Part shown: one piece after another, positions 40,430-52,699 of the stretch
How the letters are laid out: the number at the start of each line of letters is the position of its first letter
Position numbering within the stretch: position 1 is the stretch's first letter
Assembly: GCA_030737875.1 (NCBI GenBank)
Contig: CM060919.1
Span: forward strand, 807,471,160 to 807,535,159
From: Allium sativum
Lineage: Eukaryota > Streptophyta > Magnoliopsida > Asparagales > Amaryllidaceae
Direction of reading: 5' to 3'
Length of the DNA stretch: 64,000 nucleotides
Notes under the pieces: model-generated
What the model was told of the DNA's origin: nothing
The model's input: the letters and a program-made list of their open reading frames with translations, nothing else
The model's database searches: none
Program-made: the position numbers and the translations under genes

Positions 40430-41045
40430 AACGCTCTAAACCTAAATCTCATTTTTCTTTGGTCAATTTCAATTCCGCCGCAACCCTTTTTCTTCAAACA
40501 ATGGAAATCATGTCTTTGAAAATCAAAAGAAAATCATACTGAAATCAATAAATCATATTACGTATATATTTTGACTCTTAATGTTGTACTCTTCAGTCTG
40601 GTATAGACTTTAGGGGATGTGGCTTAGATTTCTGGGTCGCGATGGTTTACAGCAGTAGTCGTTGCTCCTAGGGTTCATCGGTTTGTTGATTTGGTGCATC
40701 GATTTGAGATGAGGAGATCGAATGGATCTCGTTGACAAAGTTTGGGACTTTTCGGTGATAAAATAGGTCACGCCCTCCCTGTACAGCTCAACGTGGGCTC
40801 GATATCGGAAATCAGATGGGGGAAGAGGAGGTGTTCAAATGACGATGAGGTTGGAGAGCTCGAGGTGCAGAATTCAATGATGGTTTTTGTTTTGAATTCG
40901 GTGGAGTTGTTGTGGTGCGATTTGGGTATCAAGGGAGTTTGGAGTTTACTGGTGCGGATTTCACGTGATTTGGGGAAGAAGGAGTTTGACGGCCTGGGCT
41001 TTGTAGGAAGGAAGTGGGCCGGTTTTAAAAGGTTAAGCCCATTTA
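40430..41045 (+). other. Gene-like GC-richer cassette inside LTR copy B
   Basis: Starts with CTCTAAACCTAAATCTC and CAATTCCGCCGCAACCC like a plant leader. It then holds an open frame of 102 codons (40742-41050) with no recognisable domain. The position in the LTR corresponds to the cassettes of copies A and C, but the sequence does not visibly align with them. Confidence 0.5.
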
Positions 41046-42299
41046 GATAAAAAGGAATTTAATTTATTTTAATTTAAATTAGTATAAACTTGTATAAGTC
41101 ATATCTTTCTCATACTTAATCAGAATTTGACGCGGTCAGATCCGTTAGGATCGTATGGACGAGTGCTATACCATAGAACTGACCGGGAGTGAATTGAAGC
41201 TCGTTTGGATTTATGGTGAAGTTAAATGCTTGGATCAAATTAATGACCAATTATCGTTATTTAACGATAACCGTCCAATGTGAGTAAATCTCACTAACTC
41301 TGCTCAGTTTATATTTTCATAAAATATTTTTAGAATTTATAAATAATGATTGTTTGCTGTGTGTTGGCTGTTTGGTTGAACTGCTAGTCAGTTGATTGAA
41401 AATATAGATAACGATATAGATATAAATCGTTAATCGAATATAAATTATGTTTATCAGAATACTTCACATCTGTGTTATTTATGTTGATTAACATCTTTGG
41501 TTGCAGGGAAACAGATTGGAGGGACCCAACTGTGTTCCTCAACATTTATTTTACTGTTTCTTTTTATATATCGTGTTATATGATGTGATATGAAATCTGT
41601 TGTTGATTTTGTATGGCTAAATGATACCGATCATTGTTATATGGTATGTTAAATACCATAAAGAATACTAGAATGTTAAAAAGGAAATTTTCAATGTTAT
41701 ATTGAAAAAGAAATATTTATAAAATCAAAAGATTTTATAAAAAGAAAAATATTTACTTAGAAAATAAATAGGTTGAAAAGGAAATATTTATTTGTAAATC
41801 AAATTGATAGAATTGAAAAGAGATATTTGTAAACCATTTATAAATAGAATTGAAAGGGATATTTATTTGGAAATAAATAGAATAGAAAGAGGAAAAATTT
41901 GTAAAACAAATAGAAAAGGAAATAGTGAGATTATCAAAGGAATTACTTATAAAACCAATAGATTTTATAAATAGAAAATATTTTATAGAATAAATAAATA
42001 GAATCATCAAAAAGGGGATTTATTTTGTAAACAAATAGATTATAAAAGGAAATACTTGAAAAAGTGAATAGAATAGTATAAAAGAGAATTTTACATTTGA
42101 AAGGTTTAGACCGTGCTTCGCACACGGGTATAACATGATATGGGTTTAAAGCAAAGATTTTGAATAGAATCTATTTTGACTGATAGATTGAGAAGATAAA
42201 TTTATAAATAATATTTTATAAATTAAATAAGATGTTTATCATTGTATAAATATAATATATAAGTCAGGACTTATATTGAGAAGTAAGAATCGATTTCAG

Positions 42300-43060
42300 C
42301 ATCGATATTTGGAACTGAATAAACATAGAATTAATCAAAGGAGTTAGTCAGTTAGAGTTAATTAGATAGAGTTAATCGAATTAGAATTAATTGAATATTA
42401 GTTATTCAATTAGAGTTGATCGAATATAGTTATTTGAGATAGAGTTAGTCAAATATAGTTATTCAGGAGGAGTCGCCATTTCGTACGACTGCTAGCGAAA
42501 TTCGCAGGGCTGTAGATAGCCTACGGCGGTCGGATGTTTCCTGAGGGAATCAGGCGTAACCATTGTGATAGCTGCGATCTAGAGTCAAGCGAATGGAGTT
42601 AAATCGAATGTTAGCCATTCGAAATAAAGTTAAAACAGACATAGTTATTCGAATATAAATTAATTGAATATTAGTTATTAGATAGGAGTTAAATATGTTG
42701 AGTTGGATAAGTGGAGTTAGATAAGTTGAGTTAATCGAGTTGAGTTAGTCAGAATGAGTTAACCAAACTGAGTTAATCCAAATGAGTTAATCCAAAGGAG
42801 TTATTCGAAATAGTTTATTCGAATAGGATTAAAGGAGTTATTCAAATTAGTTTATTCGAATAGAATTAAAGGAGTTATTCGAAATAGTTTATTCAAAAGG
42901 AGATTAATCGAATGTAAATCATTCGTAGAAAGTTAATCGAATGTAAATCATTCAAACAGAGATTATCGAATATAGTTATTCAAAGAAAGAGTTATCGAAT
43001 ATAGTTTATTCTAAAAGGAGTTATCGAATAGAGATTATTCGAAAAGAGAATTATACATTG
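42300..43060 (+). repeat. Degenerate short repeats in LTR copy B
   Basis: Dozens of loosely repeated units built on GAGTTATTCGAAATAGTTTA and AGTTAATCGAATA, each with a TTCGAA-type self-complementary core. One break at 42465-42600 is a GC-richer non-repeat segment. The array occupies the slot filled by other tandem repeats in copies A and C. Confidence 0.75.
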
Positions 43061-46011
43061 AATTCGATTATATCGGAATTCGGGAAAGTAATATTTACTT
43101 GCCGTTTTAATCAAGGGTTACTTATTATTAATAAATTAGTGGTTTAGTTATTTAGTTAAATTAAGGAATAAAATTTACATTTGAAGTTGGATATTTAAGA
43201 AGAAAGGAATTATAACACTATAGTTAAAATCAATGTTCCAAAATAAAGAAGAGGATTCATAAATAGAATCCGAGTTACGTAAGGAAGTTTGGTAAAGTTT
43301 AAAAGGTGAACTTTGTCTATTTCGAGGTTAGAAAGGTTGTTTAGTTAAGGTCTGAGAGGTAATTATACCCCAATTTGATTGACTTCGTTTTTAACTAAGG
43401 GATGGGTAAGGTTCGATAGTGAAGATTGATTAAGTGAATTTAGTTAATGAGTGTAATAGTTTAAATTGGCTTAGTGATGTTTTATTTAAACATCTATTGA
43501 ATAAATTTTGGGAAACATTTTCCAAATATAACTAGAGATATTTTCTAATCATAGAAAATGAAATGTTAATGAGAAAGAATACTGGAATGACAGTGATACG
43601 TGAAACAGAGATGGAAATGTTTTCCAATGATTGATGATGTATATTTTTTAAATTTAGAAAATAAGAATTTACAAATATATAGAAATGGGGAAATGGATAA
43701 ATAAAAGATAATTTTATAGAAAGAGATAAATGTGGATTGATGATTGATCGATAGAATTCCCATCTGGAAATAATATCGTTGGTTGTACACCTGTTTTTCT
43801 TTGATAGTTAAATCACTGACTATTGAAGTTTTTGACCATTTTTCCGTCGTCAATACGGAGAGACCGGGATCAGATATATTATCTGAAAACCACTTTGTAT
43901 GGACGTTAGCGTTGCGATCAAATAGTGAAGACGGGGTTATGCAAGGGTTACCCTATTTTCAGAATAGTACCTTCGGTTGTCCAGTCCCAGGACAACGTGA
44001 ATGGACGAATGTCTGACAGAGTATATCTAACGGATCGCGTAAGTTGATCTCTTCAAACGTACTTATGTTTGGTGGCGGAGAAATTTGTTTCTCTTAGCTT
44101 TATACCTGTGGTATTTTTGAGGAAATCAATTTGTGAATTTGACGGGTATGACGACGTGGCATTCAAAGTGAATGGTGGTCAAGTGTTTCAAAAGATACGT
44201 TATGACTTCAAGCCTCATCAACTGGGAAATGACAGAAATCGGGCAGGCAACATGGCTAAGTGGGTCGCTCCCATTAGGGTGTATATCACCTATCTAGAGA
44301 AAGTCCATTTCATTCTTTATCTATGATCGATGCTGTCCCTTTTCGGGAAACGGTGAGTAGCACCCAACCGTTGGTGATATACATTTGATACACTCAAGCG
44401 AAATGAGTGGTCGGTCATGTGTGGGCCGGGTTGCAAGACGTTCTTGTTGAACTCAATGTATTTTCCTCTAGAGATACACTATCGACAGGTGGTCCCATAC
44501 CTTGTCATAGTTGGAATCCAATCTCCAATAAGCGCCTGCGGTTTTGTTTGTATACTATATATGTGGAACGTGAGATGCAAGCGTTCTGCTAGATTCTAAT
44601 TACTTGTGATTAGACATTATTATAATATCAGAGAAGTATTGATTTCCAAAAGTGTTTTGGTTATTGTAAGGTAAAAACCGTCCGGGTTTATGTGTGTATT
44701 GGTCTTACGATTATCTTTTCTTTGAAAAGGGTTTTGAAAAGTTAAACCGATGATTTGAGTTTACTCACACCAGTCCCATGACTGACCCAGAGTTTATTTT
44801 GTTTTGTTTTCCCCTAAACTCTTGGGTGCCCAAATTTGTACGGGCAGTCAAGTAGTTCAGGTCTTTACAAATATGCTTGGAGGAGCTTGAAGCAGGAGGC
44901 TTCAGGATTATATAGCTATTGTTATTTCCGCTGTGTGTAAGTGTTATACTCTGATAATGTTATTCTATATATATACACACACACTATTTTATTGCAAAGT
45001 TATGTTAAGTATTATATTTTATTCGTTCCGCTGTGAGATTCGTGTTTACTCTGATTGTGTTCTTTTTCTACTATTCTAATTTTCTATCTTATTTATTCTC
45101 ATCCTCTAACTTCTTTCTATTAATGATCTGGAATGTTCGATACCTGAATAATTAACATGGGTTTTATGTTGATTTTCTGGGTCGAAAATCCCAGTTCGTT
45201 ACAAATAGAGAGCTTTATTACCCCTAAATTGTAGGGATTTAGCTACTTATATGTGTTATCAAATCAACACATGTAAGTTTCAATATAAACATAAACTAAA
45301 CAAAGAAAAAAAAACTAGTTAATAACAACAAAATAAAACTAAGCTACTTGCATAAAATTAAATTACACTAATGCATAAAGTAAATAACAACAATTAAATG
45401 AACAAAAAATAAAATTGCATTAAAATGAAAATTACATAAGAGGAAATGGCTAAGAAGCCATGAAAGAAAAAGAGAGCTTTTCCTCTAAACTTGACAACTT
45501 CCAACCATTATTTACATCAACATAAAGGGGGTATTTATACGTGAGTAAAACCCTAATTCAACTTTTAGCGTGCTATCAAAAATGTGCCTTCATGAAGCTT
45601 CCATTTGCCTTTAGCTACTAATAATTTATTAAAATTGTATGAAGCCTTTTTTTTGTCTCCACTAGCCAATATATTAGCCTTTAATTGTTCCGTTAAAGAA
45701 AGAGGGAGAGTGAGTGGGGTCCTCCACTAATCTTCTATGTTAATTAATTCCTTCTCCAATGATTAATCTCCTCTTTATGCATGCATATCTCTCATTAACC
45801 ACTTGTATTTGTAGCCAAATTCCTACAAAACAAGTAAATGTTAACAAAAATAAGTACATACACAGATGACCATTTTGCCTCAGTATGAAGATGCATGCAT
45901 GATACTTTGAGAATTTTGGGTTTTTGGTTAAAACATGTAAAAATAGCCCGCTTATGTTATTTATTTAACTAAAACAAGAATAAATGTGCATATTATGTGC
46001 ACATCACCGAC

Positions 46012-47850
46012 CTATCCCTGCAACGCGCAGTTAACCTAAAACCTATTTGAGTTACGTTGTTCTTATCCCAAATTTTCCTTCTTTAAATCAAGTCCTTCGT
46101 CTCATTCCTTTCAGCTAATCCCTAAATCAAAAAATGGCATCTTCTCCTAAAATTCAATCTTTTCCCCAATCAAAATTCCCCTTTTCCTAATCAATGGCCA
46201 TCAGCCAAAATTGCTCACATCGTTCCTTTTCAAATTAGAACCTCTAGCCATCGCCAGGTTCTTCTCTTCGCCACCGAAGCAAATCGATGAACCAGACCGT
46301 GAAAGCCACCAGACCCACCTGGAGGTATCGGCCACTGCTCCTTCACAAGGCCTTCTCCGTGGAATCTTGTTCTTCCAACCCATGCCAACTTTTCTGAAAC
46401 CTACCTGAACCACTTCGAAGCTCCACTGCACCGTCTCGGGCCTCTTATTGACTCAAGCTTCAAACCACCTCAGCCGAACGAGTCTCCATCCATCCTTACC
46501 ATTATAAGGTGAATTTTTACTCATGGTTTACATGGTCTAAGGGTTTAACTTTGTATTAATTGAAATTATAATGGTCGGGGGGGGGTTGTTGTTATACAAT
46601 TTGTTGCCTTGTTAAATGTTGCTTGATTTTGATCATGATTTTGGGCACTGCTTCACACACACACACATACTTGCCGTTTTGTTTTGCTTTGCACGTGTGG
46701 CTGTGTTGAACTTTTATGGATATACTATTTCAATGCTAACATTTTGTTCAAAACCATCTTGTTACCTTATCATGACTGCTACCCATGTACTGTGTATATA
46801 TATATATATATACGTGTGTTTGGTTCCATGTATACACAATTATATGCAAGAGATTTGGGGCTTACTCTAGAAATGACCTGTAGCTTAGTGAAGATAATTT
46901 GTATTTGTGACTTTATGATTTTATCGAGGAACATACTTCTGAGAATTTGAGTTGCTCCATTTATTGTTTGAAATAGCGTGTAGTAAAAAAGAAAATTAAT
47001 TTTTTTTTATTGTTTTTCCTATATTTCAATATAAAACTCTTTGTTGACAGAATTTGCTTTTAAGAGCATAAAGAACAGAAATTAAATACAAATGCAGAAT
47101 TTTTGGGTAGTGACGTTGTTCAAAGTTTCAAAATACTTAATTGTGGATGTTCCATTTTTGTTTAACTATGACATGATCACGAGCATTTATTTGTGTATTC
47201 CAAGATGCTTTTATTAATTACATACTCGTATACTTCAATTTATCTTATGGTTTCCCCTACTATTTTTTTTCTCGTTCTAGGAAGTTGTAACTGTCGTTTT
47301 CCAAAATAGGAAAAAAAGCTGATAATAGATGATCCCATCTTTATGATATGATAAATATAAGAATTAATGGTCATTTACCATCTTCATAGCATGTGAACAT
47401 TGTGTTTCTACATTTATCTTTATTTTGCATATATCATCTTGTTGAGTTGTTTATGCATCACACTCGGTGACTAGGTATCCTGAAGTTTGCGTACACCATC
47501 AATAGTAATAAAAGCTTGTAATCATATACTATAAGTAGTGCCACCTGTTTAATAAAGAAAATAGGAATGTTTCAGTAATAAAGTTAAGATGTAAACTAAA
47601 TGGCAGAGGAACTTCTTGACCATACTATTTGAATAAATTGGAATACTGAATTTCATGTCTTGTTAGAGATGAAAACTAAATTAGAATACTGAATTCCATT
47701 TACTTCCTGCAATACTTGATGTTTCTTATTTGATTGGACATCTATCTTGAAGCGTCCCACTTTAAAACGAGACTACTGTTTTTATTTGTTCATGGCTTCT
47801 TAAACTTGAGGTACATTGTTGCCAAAAAAATTTTACTGCACCTATAACGT
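46012..47850. other. Intergenic or old LTR-like DNA, no gene
   Basis: A GC-richer pyrimidine-rich stretch (about 46080-46505) resembles a plant 5' leader or the cassettes of the giant LTRs and ends at a possible splice donor (AAGGTGAAT, 46505). Microsatellites (CA)n at 46655 and (TA)n at 46796 follow. Frames on both strands overlap and none is recognisable. I see no supported gene. Confidence 0.4.
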
Positions 47851-49141
47851 TGTGACACCCCACGTCTGTTAATGTCACTCATTAAGAGAGTGCATTAAGT
47901 TTCATAAACCATTATAGGTAAACAGAAACAGAAACATTACAAGACAGATATAAAATAGCAGTGGAATTTAAAGCTTTATTAATCATAAAGCATCGTAGTC
48001 CAAAACATGGTTACATTATATGTCTGAAAACATAAAACCCGGTACATCATTAAAATTTATGTATTGTACTTAAAACATTAGAGTACAATAATAAAAGAAG
48101 CATAATCCCCAAAACATAGCCATATTAGAGAAACATGAAATCAAGCAGTACATCTAAGCAGCTCCAAGCAAGATGAAAGCAAAATTCTGATCAAGCTTGA
48201 GTATTCTCATCCTGAGAACTTGGGGGGAGGGGGGACAGAAGAGAAAGAAGAGGGGAAAAAAAATGGGTCAGACATAAAGTCTGACGAGTCCAATTACTTT
48301 TAGCATATAAATAAGTAAAAGTATCATGACAGGCATATAAAGTGGATAAGAGAGATAACATCATAAAAGGCAGTTATGACAAGGTAAACAGGCTAAACAT
48401 GTATTGCGCTTACCTAGTACTTTCTCTTTCTCTCTGTCTGCACCAATACTAGTATAACCAAAATGAGATGATCCCAACAACTATAAGATGGTAGACGTAG
48501 GCATACTTCTAGTGAGAGGATTGACCCCATACAATCAACGGTTAGCCCAACATACCAGAGTTACCCCTAAGGATAATAAGGGGCTCCTAAACATACCAGA
48601 GTCTAGATGTACCCTAGTTACTACCCCCAATCGATTGGATCCCTACTCCGTAGATACCCTGTGCTGGCCCCACAGTAGGACGTATCACTTCCTAAAGTGG
48701 CAAGCCTTCATTTTCAGGATGTGCACAACCATATCTACTAATTTCACGACGTCTAAACCTCCTCTACCGGACTCATGCATGCACGTGGCCCCGTTGGAAC
48801 ACGCCGCCCACACCACCCCTACGTGTGGTCTCTTACAATCAGCCCAGTAAGCATGCCCCGACTTCGACCTAGTTCGGAGTACTCATTTGATAGCTATATA
48901 TGGGTTACTGACTGAAACGTGCCCCACACACAAGATGATACAAGCTTCCCCTATGTGGGCCTGTATATAAATATTACCCACCAACACAAGATTTACTTAA
49001 CCCACCCACTATTTCAAACAAGTTTACTTAACCCCTACTCAAGTTTAACATGTTCATACAATCCCTATTGATTCAACCAGGTTAAGTATTTCAATTCATT
49101 ACCATATTCATTGATGGTTATAATGTGCTAGACCTCCCACA

Positions 49142-49335
49142 TTAAGCCTACCACTTGTGGATGCTGGATATGCTGGTCGGTTCCGGGTAGACTTCTTCCA
49201 CAAGTCGGGCTTAACCTCGTGTCTCAACACGTCACGTGTTTATGCATTTAGACCACTCACGTTAGATTCAACACTTGTGGTCGCTGGATATGTCGGTCGG
49301 TTCCGGGCAGACTTCCACCACGAGTGTAATCTAAC
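49142..49335. repeat. Tandem pair of long hairpins in Tekay LTR
   Basis: Two units, about 120 bases apart, each fold back on themselves. Unit 1 pairs TTAAGCC (49142) with GGCTTAA (49208) and ACTTGTGG (49153) with CCACAAGT (49198). Unit 2 pairs GTTAGATT (49261) with AATCTAAC (49328) and CACTTGTGGT (49272) with ACCACGAGTG (49317). The loop with GGTCGGTTCCGGG is conserved. Outer stems differ in sequence but keep pairing. Confidence 0.85.
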
Positions 49336-50344
49336 CTCATGTCTAAGCTCGGTTACAATTTCTAATCACTGTAATTCTAGGTATTTCCATTACTAACCAA
49401 TTATTCCCATGTGATTATAGGTTTTCATGTCCCTTTCCGAAGTTATGTTCATAATTAACCATATGCCCCAAATCCATGTTCATATGTTTCATTCAAGTTA
49501 TGCCCAAATTTCCAACCACAAGTTATGCCCCGATTTTACCATTTTCCCTTCATTCCCAATTTATCGCGTTCGCTTATTTCAGCGGCATGCTTAGGCTCGA
49601 AGATAGCGTGGCTATATAAAAATAAAAGGGAAAAGATTAAGAGGAGAGGACAAAAATGATCATACTAACAAGACTGACATATAATGGCAGAAATAGGCAT
49701 AAACATATAGTGGCATGATGACAAGATATGCATATAGGAACATATCTAATGAACATGTGACAATAGAACTGATTCTAACATAATAGGGATATTATAAATA
49801 GGCATGATAAGATATAAACAATGAATTAGATAACCAACTAACAACGGATCTGATTTAGCCACAAATATAGTAGGAACAAGCATGATGTAATCTAAACAGT
49901 GAATTAGATCTACAAACAATGGCAGATCTGACATGATAAATAGGTATAGGTTTAGATCTAGTTCATAGTCATGTCAGAATATCTTAGATACACAGGTTAT
50001 AGCAAATCTGATATGATTCAAATAGTCATAGGTTTATATCCAAGTTATAGTCATGTCAAGATTAACTTTTTTGTTATTTAGATCTAAAATTAACATAAAC
50101 TCACAGTGACTGGATTTAGGAATATAGAAAGATTGCAGATATTGAATCACAGATCTCTAAACTTGAATAACTCTAATTGATTGTTGAAGAAGAAAAGACT
50201 TGATTTAATCTGGGCAGAGGCAACATCTAGTTCTCCATTATTTCAGGTGTGGAGAAACAAGAGAAATGGGGTCTTATTTATAGCCTAAAGCTAATGAACT
50301 AAGTCAAGAAAGGAGTCCACATTTAGCTAGAAGAATCTTGCCCA

Positions 50345-50470
50345 GATCTTCCATAGGGGGGTTGATACCCCCTTATGGGGTCGACCCATGGGTCGACACC
50401 CCCTTGGGGTTGACGCATGGGTCGACACCCCCTTGATGGGGTCGACACCCCTAGGCGGGATTTTTCCCGC
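50345..50470. repeat. GTCGAC-rich short repeat in Tekay LTR
   Basis: About five copies of a 25-32-bp unit containing GGGTCGACACCCCC or close variants. GTCGAC is a perfect palindrome and each unit can pair GGGG with CCCC. It makes two overlapping frames look open on the minus strand, which are artefacts. Confidence 0.8.
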
Positions 50471-50729
50471 TCCCCCCTCCCCCCGTGTTCTCTGATTTTG
50501 AATTTTTTTGAATTGATTTTGAATTCTGGGATTATTATATATATACATATTCTTCTTATGCGTATACAAACTTCAAACCTTAATAACTTCTTCATACAGT
50601 GTCCATTTTACGCAAACCAGGTGTCTATTTTGACCAGAATTCCGATACGAATGCAATGACGTATTCCATTTCACTTAACTTTGAATATTAATTATCATCT
50701 TTTTTGTTGTTAAAATATAGGGTGTTACA

Positions 50730-50743
50730 TTCTCCCCTACTTA
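50730..50743 (-). promoter_or_regulatory. Polypurine tract of chromovirus
   Basis: Directly inside the 3' LTR, the minus strand reads AAGTAGGGGAGAA, the standard plus-strand primer site of Tekay-like elements. Confidence 0.85.
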
Positions 50744-51319
50744 AAGGATTTCATCCCTGAAATCTCCAAGTTAAGAAGAATGTATATCCTAACATCCACA
50801 TCCATCTACTCATCCACCAATCACAGGCATTAATTGTCCTTAAAAGATTTCTAATGCTTATATGAACATATGCAAAGGTGTGTGTATATGTCCCAATACT
50901 AATGCGAAGATCAGGCGGTCTACTGATTCAGTCGACCTCCTTAGTGCAATGTATGTTAGTGCCATGAATCCAATATGTATGCAGATAATCCTATTATAAC
51001 TTGTAAGTTCTATATGTGTGCACAATCATCTGTCCAAATGCAACATCCATATGATGATACATCCGTTTCCATCCATAAAAAGAAAAAAAATGCACACACA
51101 TCCATATGTAGTATGAGAGTGATTGAGCTGATCTAGTTCCTAATGTGTGTGTATATGCATCCACTAGCAAACACTTGCATCCACATGTATACATCAAACA
51201 TAACATGTCTCAAGCACATCTTTACATCCATGGGTTTCCTACCTAAAGGTCGAAGATTCGATCGATAGGATATACTCAAATGATAGAAACAAGTATGAAT
51301 AAAAGATTAGAAAAGGTAG

Positions 51320-51569
51320 TTAAGAACATACCCTTGAAAAGAAATGGGTACGAAGCGCGAATCTTGCCTTCGGTCTCCGAAGTTGCATCCTTTGGGTTAT
51401 CTCCCCATTGAACCTTCATCAGCTTGACTTCTCTATTGCGTAGCTTCTTAACTTCTGATCCAAGAATACGGGTAGGAACTCGTCTAATTGTCGCCTCACG
51501 TTCCACCTCTTCTTCCTCAAGCATACTCAGCTCAACTATTTTTGTTGTATCATGCAAATATTTTCGCAA
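51320..51569 (-). pseudogene. Chromodomain at the integrase C terminus
   Basis: The frame from 51569 reads MRKYLHDTTKIVEL, then the chromodomain: IRRVPTRILGSEVKKLRNRE, VKLMKVQWG, and KIRASYPFLF. In plant chromoviruses this domain follows the integrase and is thought to direct integration to chromatin carrying certain histone marks. The aromatic residue expected in the EATWE position is Ser here (DATSETE), so the methyl-lysine cage is damaged. A stop just upstream (ADVHLRKY frame, about 51583) separates it from integrase. Confidence 0.85.
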
Positions 51570-51694
51570 ATGAACATCTGCTAATCACTCTGGTAGCTTT
51601 ACCATATAAGCCAATTGGCCAATCCTTTCTGTTATGGGAAATGGCCCTAAAAATCTTGGAGCCAATTTCCCTACAGATCCAAAGCGAACCACAT

Positions 51695-52563
51695 TCCTTA
51701 ATGGTGAAAACCGAGTGAAAACCATATCTCTTGCCTCAAACTCAATATCGGTCCTTCTCTTATCTTCTTAGGATTTCTGTCTGTCCTAAGCTGTCTACGG
51801 ATAAGATCAATCTTTTTGGACGTTTCTCTAACCATATCCGGTCCAAGTAGAAGTCTTTCTGTAGATTCCCACCAACAAGTTGGTGACCTACAGGGTCGTC
51901 CATATAATGCTTCAAAGGGTGTCATGCCAATGCTAGCTTGATAACTGTTGTTGTAGGCGAACTCTACTAAAGTAAGATGCTATTCCCAATTCCCTCCAAA
52001 GTCTAAGATACACAGTCTTAAAAGATTCTCAAGGCCTCTGTTCACCCTTTCCGTCTGTTCATCGGTCTGAGGGTGATAAGCGGTGCTCAAACATAACTGT
52101 GTAACTAATGCTTCTTGCAAGCTCCTCCAAAATTCACTGGTGAAAATAGGGTCACGATCACTTACGATACTGGAAGGTACTCCATGAAGATGGACTATCT
52201 CACGAACGTAAATTACTGCCAACCATGTTGCTGTCCTCTTACTCTTAACTGGAATGAAATGAGCGCTCCTTGTAAGTTTGTCTACTATAACCCAAATACT
52301 GGTGTTGCCCTTCCTTGATCTGGGTAAACCATCAATGAAATACATAGAGACGCTCTCCCACTTCCACTGTGGGACCTCCAAAGGATGAAGTAAACCATCG
52401 GGCTTCTTTCCTTAGCTTTTACTTGCTGGCAAATCAAACATTGAAAAACAAACTCCGCCACATCTTTCTTCATCCCAGCCCAAAAGAAAACCCTCTTCAT
52501 ATCTCTATACATCTTATCACCACATGGATGAATAGTCATCTTAGAATGATGGGCTTACTCTAG
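51695..52563 (-). pseudogene. Chromovirus integrase relic
   Basis: The N-terminal zinc-binding part is at 52539-52400 (HPCGDKMYRDMKRVFFWAG, CLICQQVKAKE). The catalytic core (52381-51980) reads WESVSMYFIDGLPRSRKGNT, LTRSAHFIPVKS, VSDRDPIFTSEFWRSL and AYHPQTDEQTERVNRGLE. The first Asp of the D,D-35-E triad is replaced by Tyr (SMYF instead of SMDF, codon 52342-52340). The C-terminal region (51925-51698) has MTPFEALYGRPCRSP. Frames change near 52390 and between 51980 and 51925. The protein would insert the cDNA into the genome; this copy cannot. Confidence 0.88.
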
Positions 52564-52699
52564 GACTGTCTTCAACAAACTTCCAACTTGGGGAACACAA
52601 AGCCTTCCATCTCGTCGCAACCACCCTCTATCATCTGTGGAATATCTACTAAGGTGACTAGAAGTCTCCCCTTTGCTGAGCCTTTCGAAGATGTCTAAA

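Larger units (their letters stand above)
39342..45203 (+). mobile_element. Giant solo LTR, copy B (5,862 bp), target duplication AATAG
   Basis: The ends TGTAACGA and TCGTTACA are perfect 8-bp inverted repeats, flanked by AATAG at 39337-39341 and 45204-45208. This defines a solo LTR with certainty of the ends. No gag or pol is present. Landmarks shared with copies A and C are: palindromic modules (about 40080 and 40245), a GC-richer cassette (40430-41045), copy-specific repeats (42300-43060), the hairpin at 44071-44106, the CAGTCCCATGACTGACC exit region (about 44770) and GGGTGCCC...ACGGGCAG (about 44825). Nearly 6 kb is very long for a plant LTR. Confidence 0.92.
37239..46011 (-). mobile_element. 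Athila-like LTR element remnant with nested solo LTR, target duplication CCGAC
   Basis: Identical 5-bp copies CCGAC at 37239-37243 and 46007-46011 bound the unit. On the minus strand the 5' LTR runs 46006-38648 (TGATGTGCACAT...CAAACA), interrupted by the solo LTR at 39342-45203. Without that insert the LTR is about 1.5 kb. A primer-binding site of Asp-tRNA type follows at 38641-38624. The 3' LTR is reduced to about 610 bases (37244-37852), matching 38648-39270 closely. The internal part is only about 770 bases and codes for nothing recognisable, so this is a deleted or non-autonomous derivative. Confidence 0.85.
47851..50729 (-). mobile_element. 3' LTR of Tekay-type chromovirus
   Basis: On the plus strand the LTR runs from TGTGACACCCCACG to GGGTGTTACA (2,879 bp). 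Its inner edge adjoins a polypurine tract. Its outer 730 bases match 55732-56463 with roughly one difference every dozen or so bases by eye, so the element is old. The 5-bp target copy at the left is AACGT (47846-47850); the other copy lies beyond the window. Internal features are the twin hairpins (49142-49335) and the GTCGAC-rich repeat (50345-50470). Confidence 0.9.

Noticed and set aside
46080..46505. Possible first exon of a host gene
   Set aside because: Leader-like composition only; no downstream exon, domain or promoter could be recognised, and the giant LTRs contain similar non-coding cassettes.
48488..48850. 120-codon frame in the Tekay LTR
   Set aside because: Lies inside the LTR, antisense to the element, with no recognisable domain. 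The parallel region of the 5' LTR (56340-56460) is not open in the same way.
50323..50595. Two overlapping reverse frames with repeated GVDP-like residues
   Set aside because: They are translations of the GTCGAC repeat in the LTR, not a protein gene.
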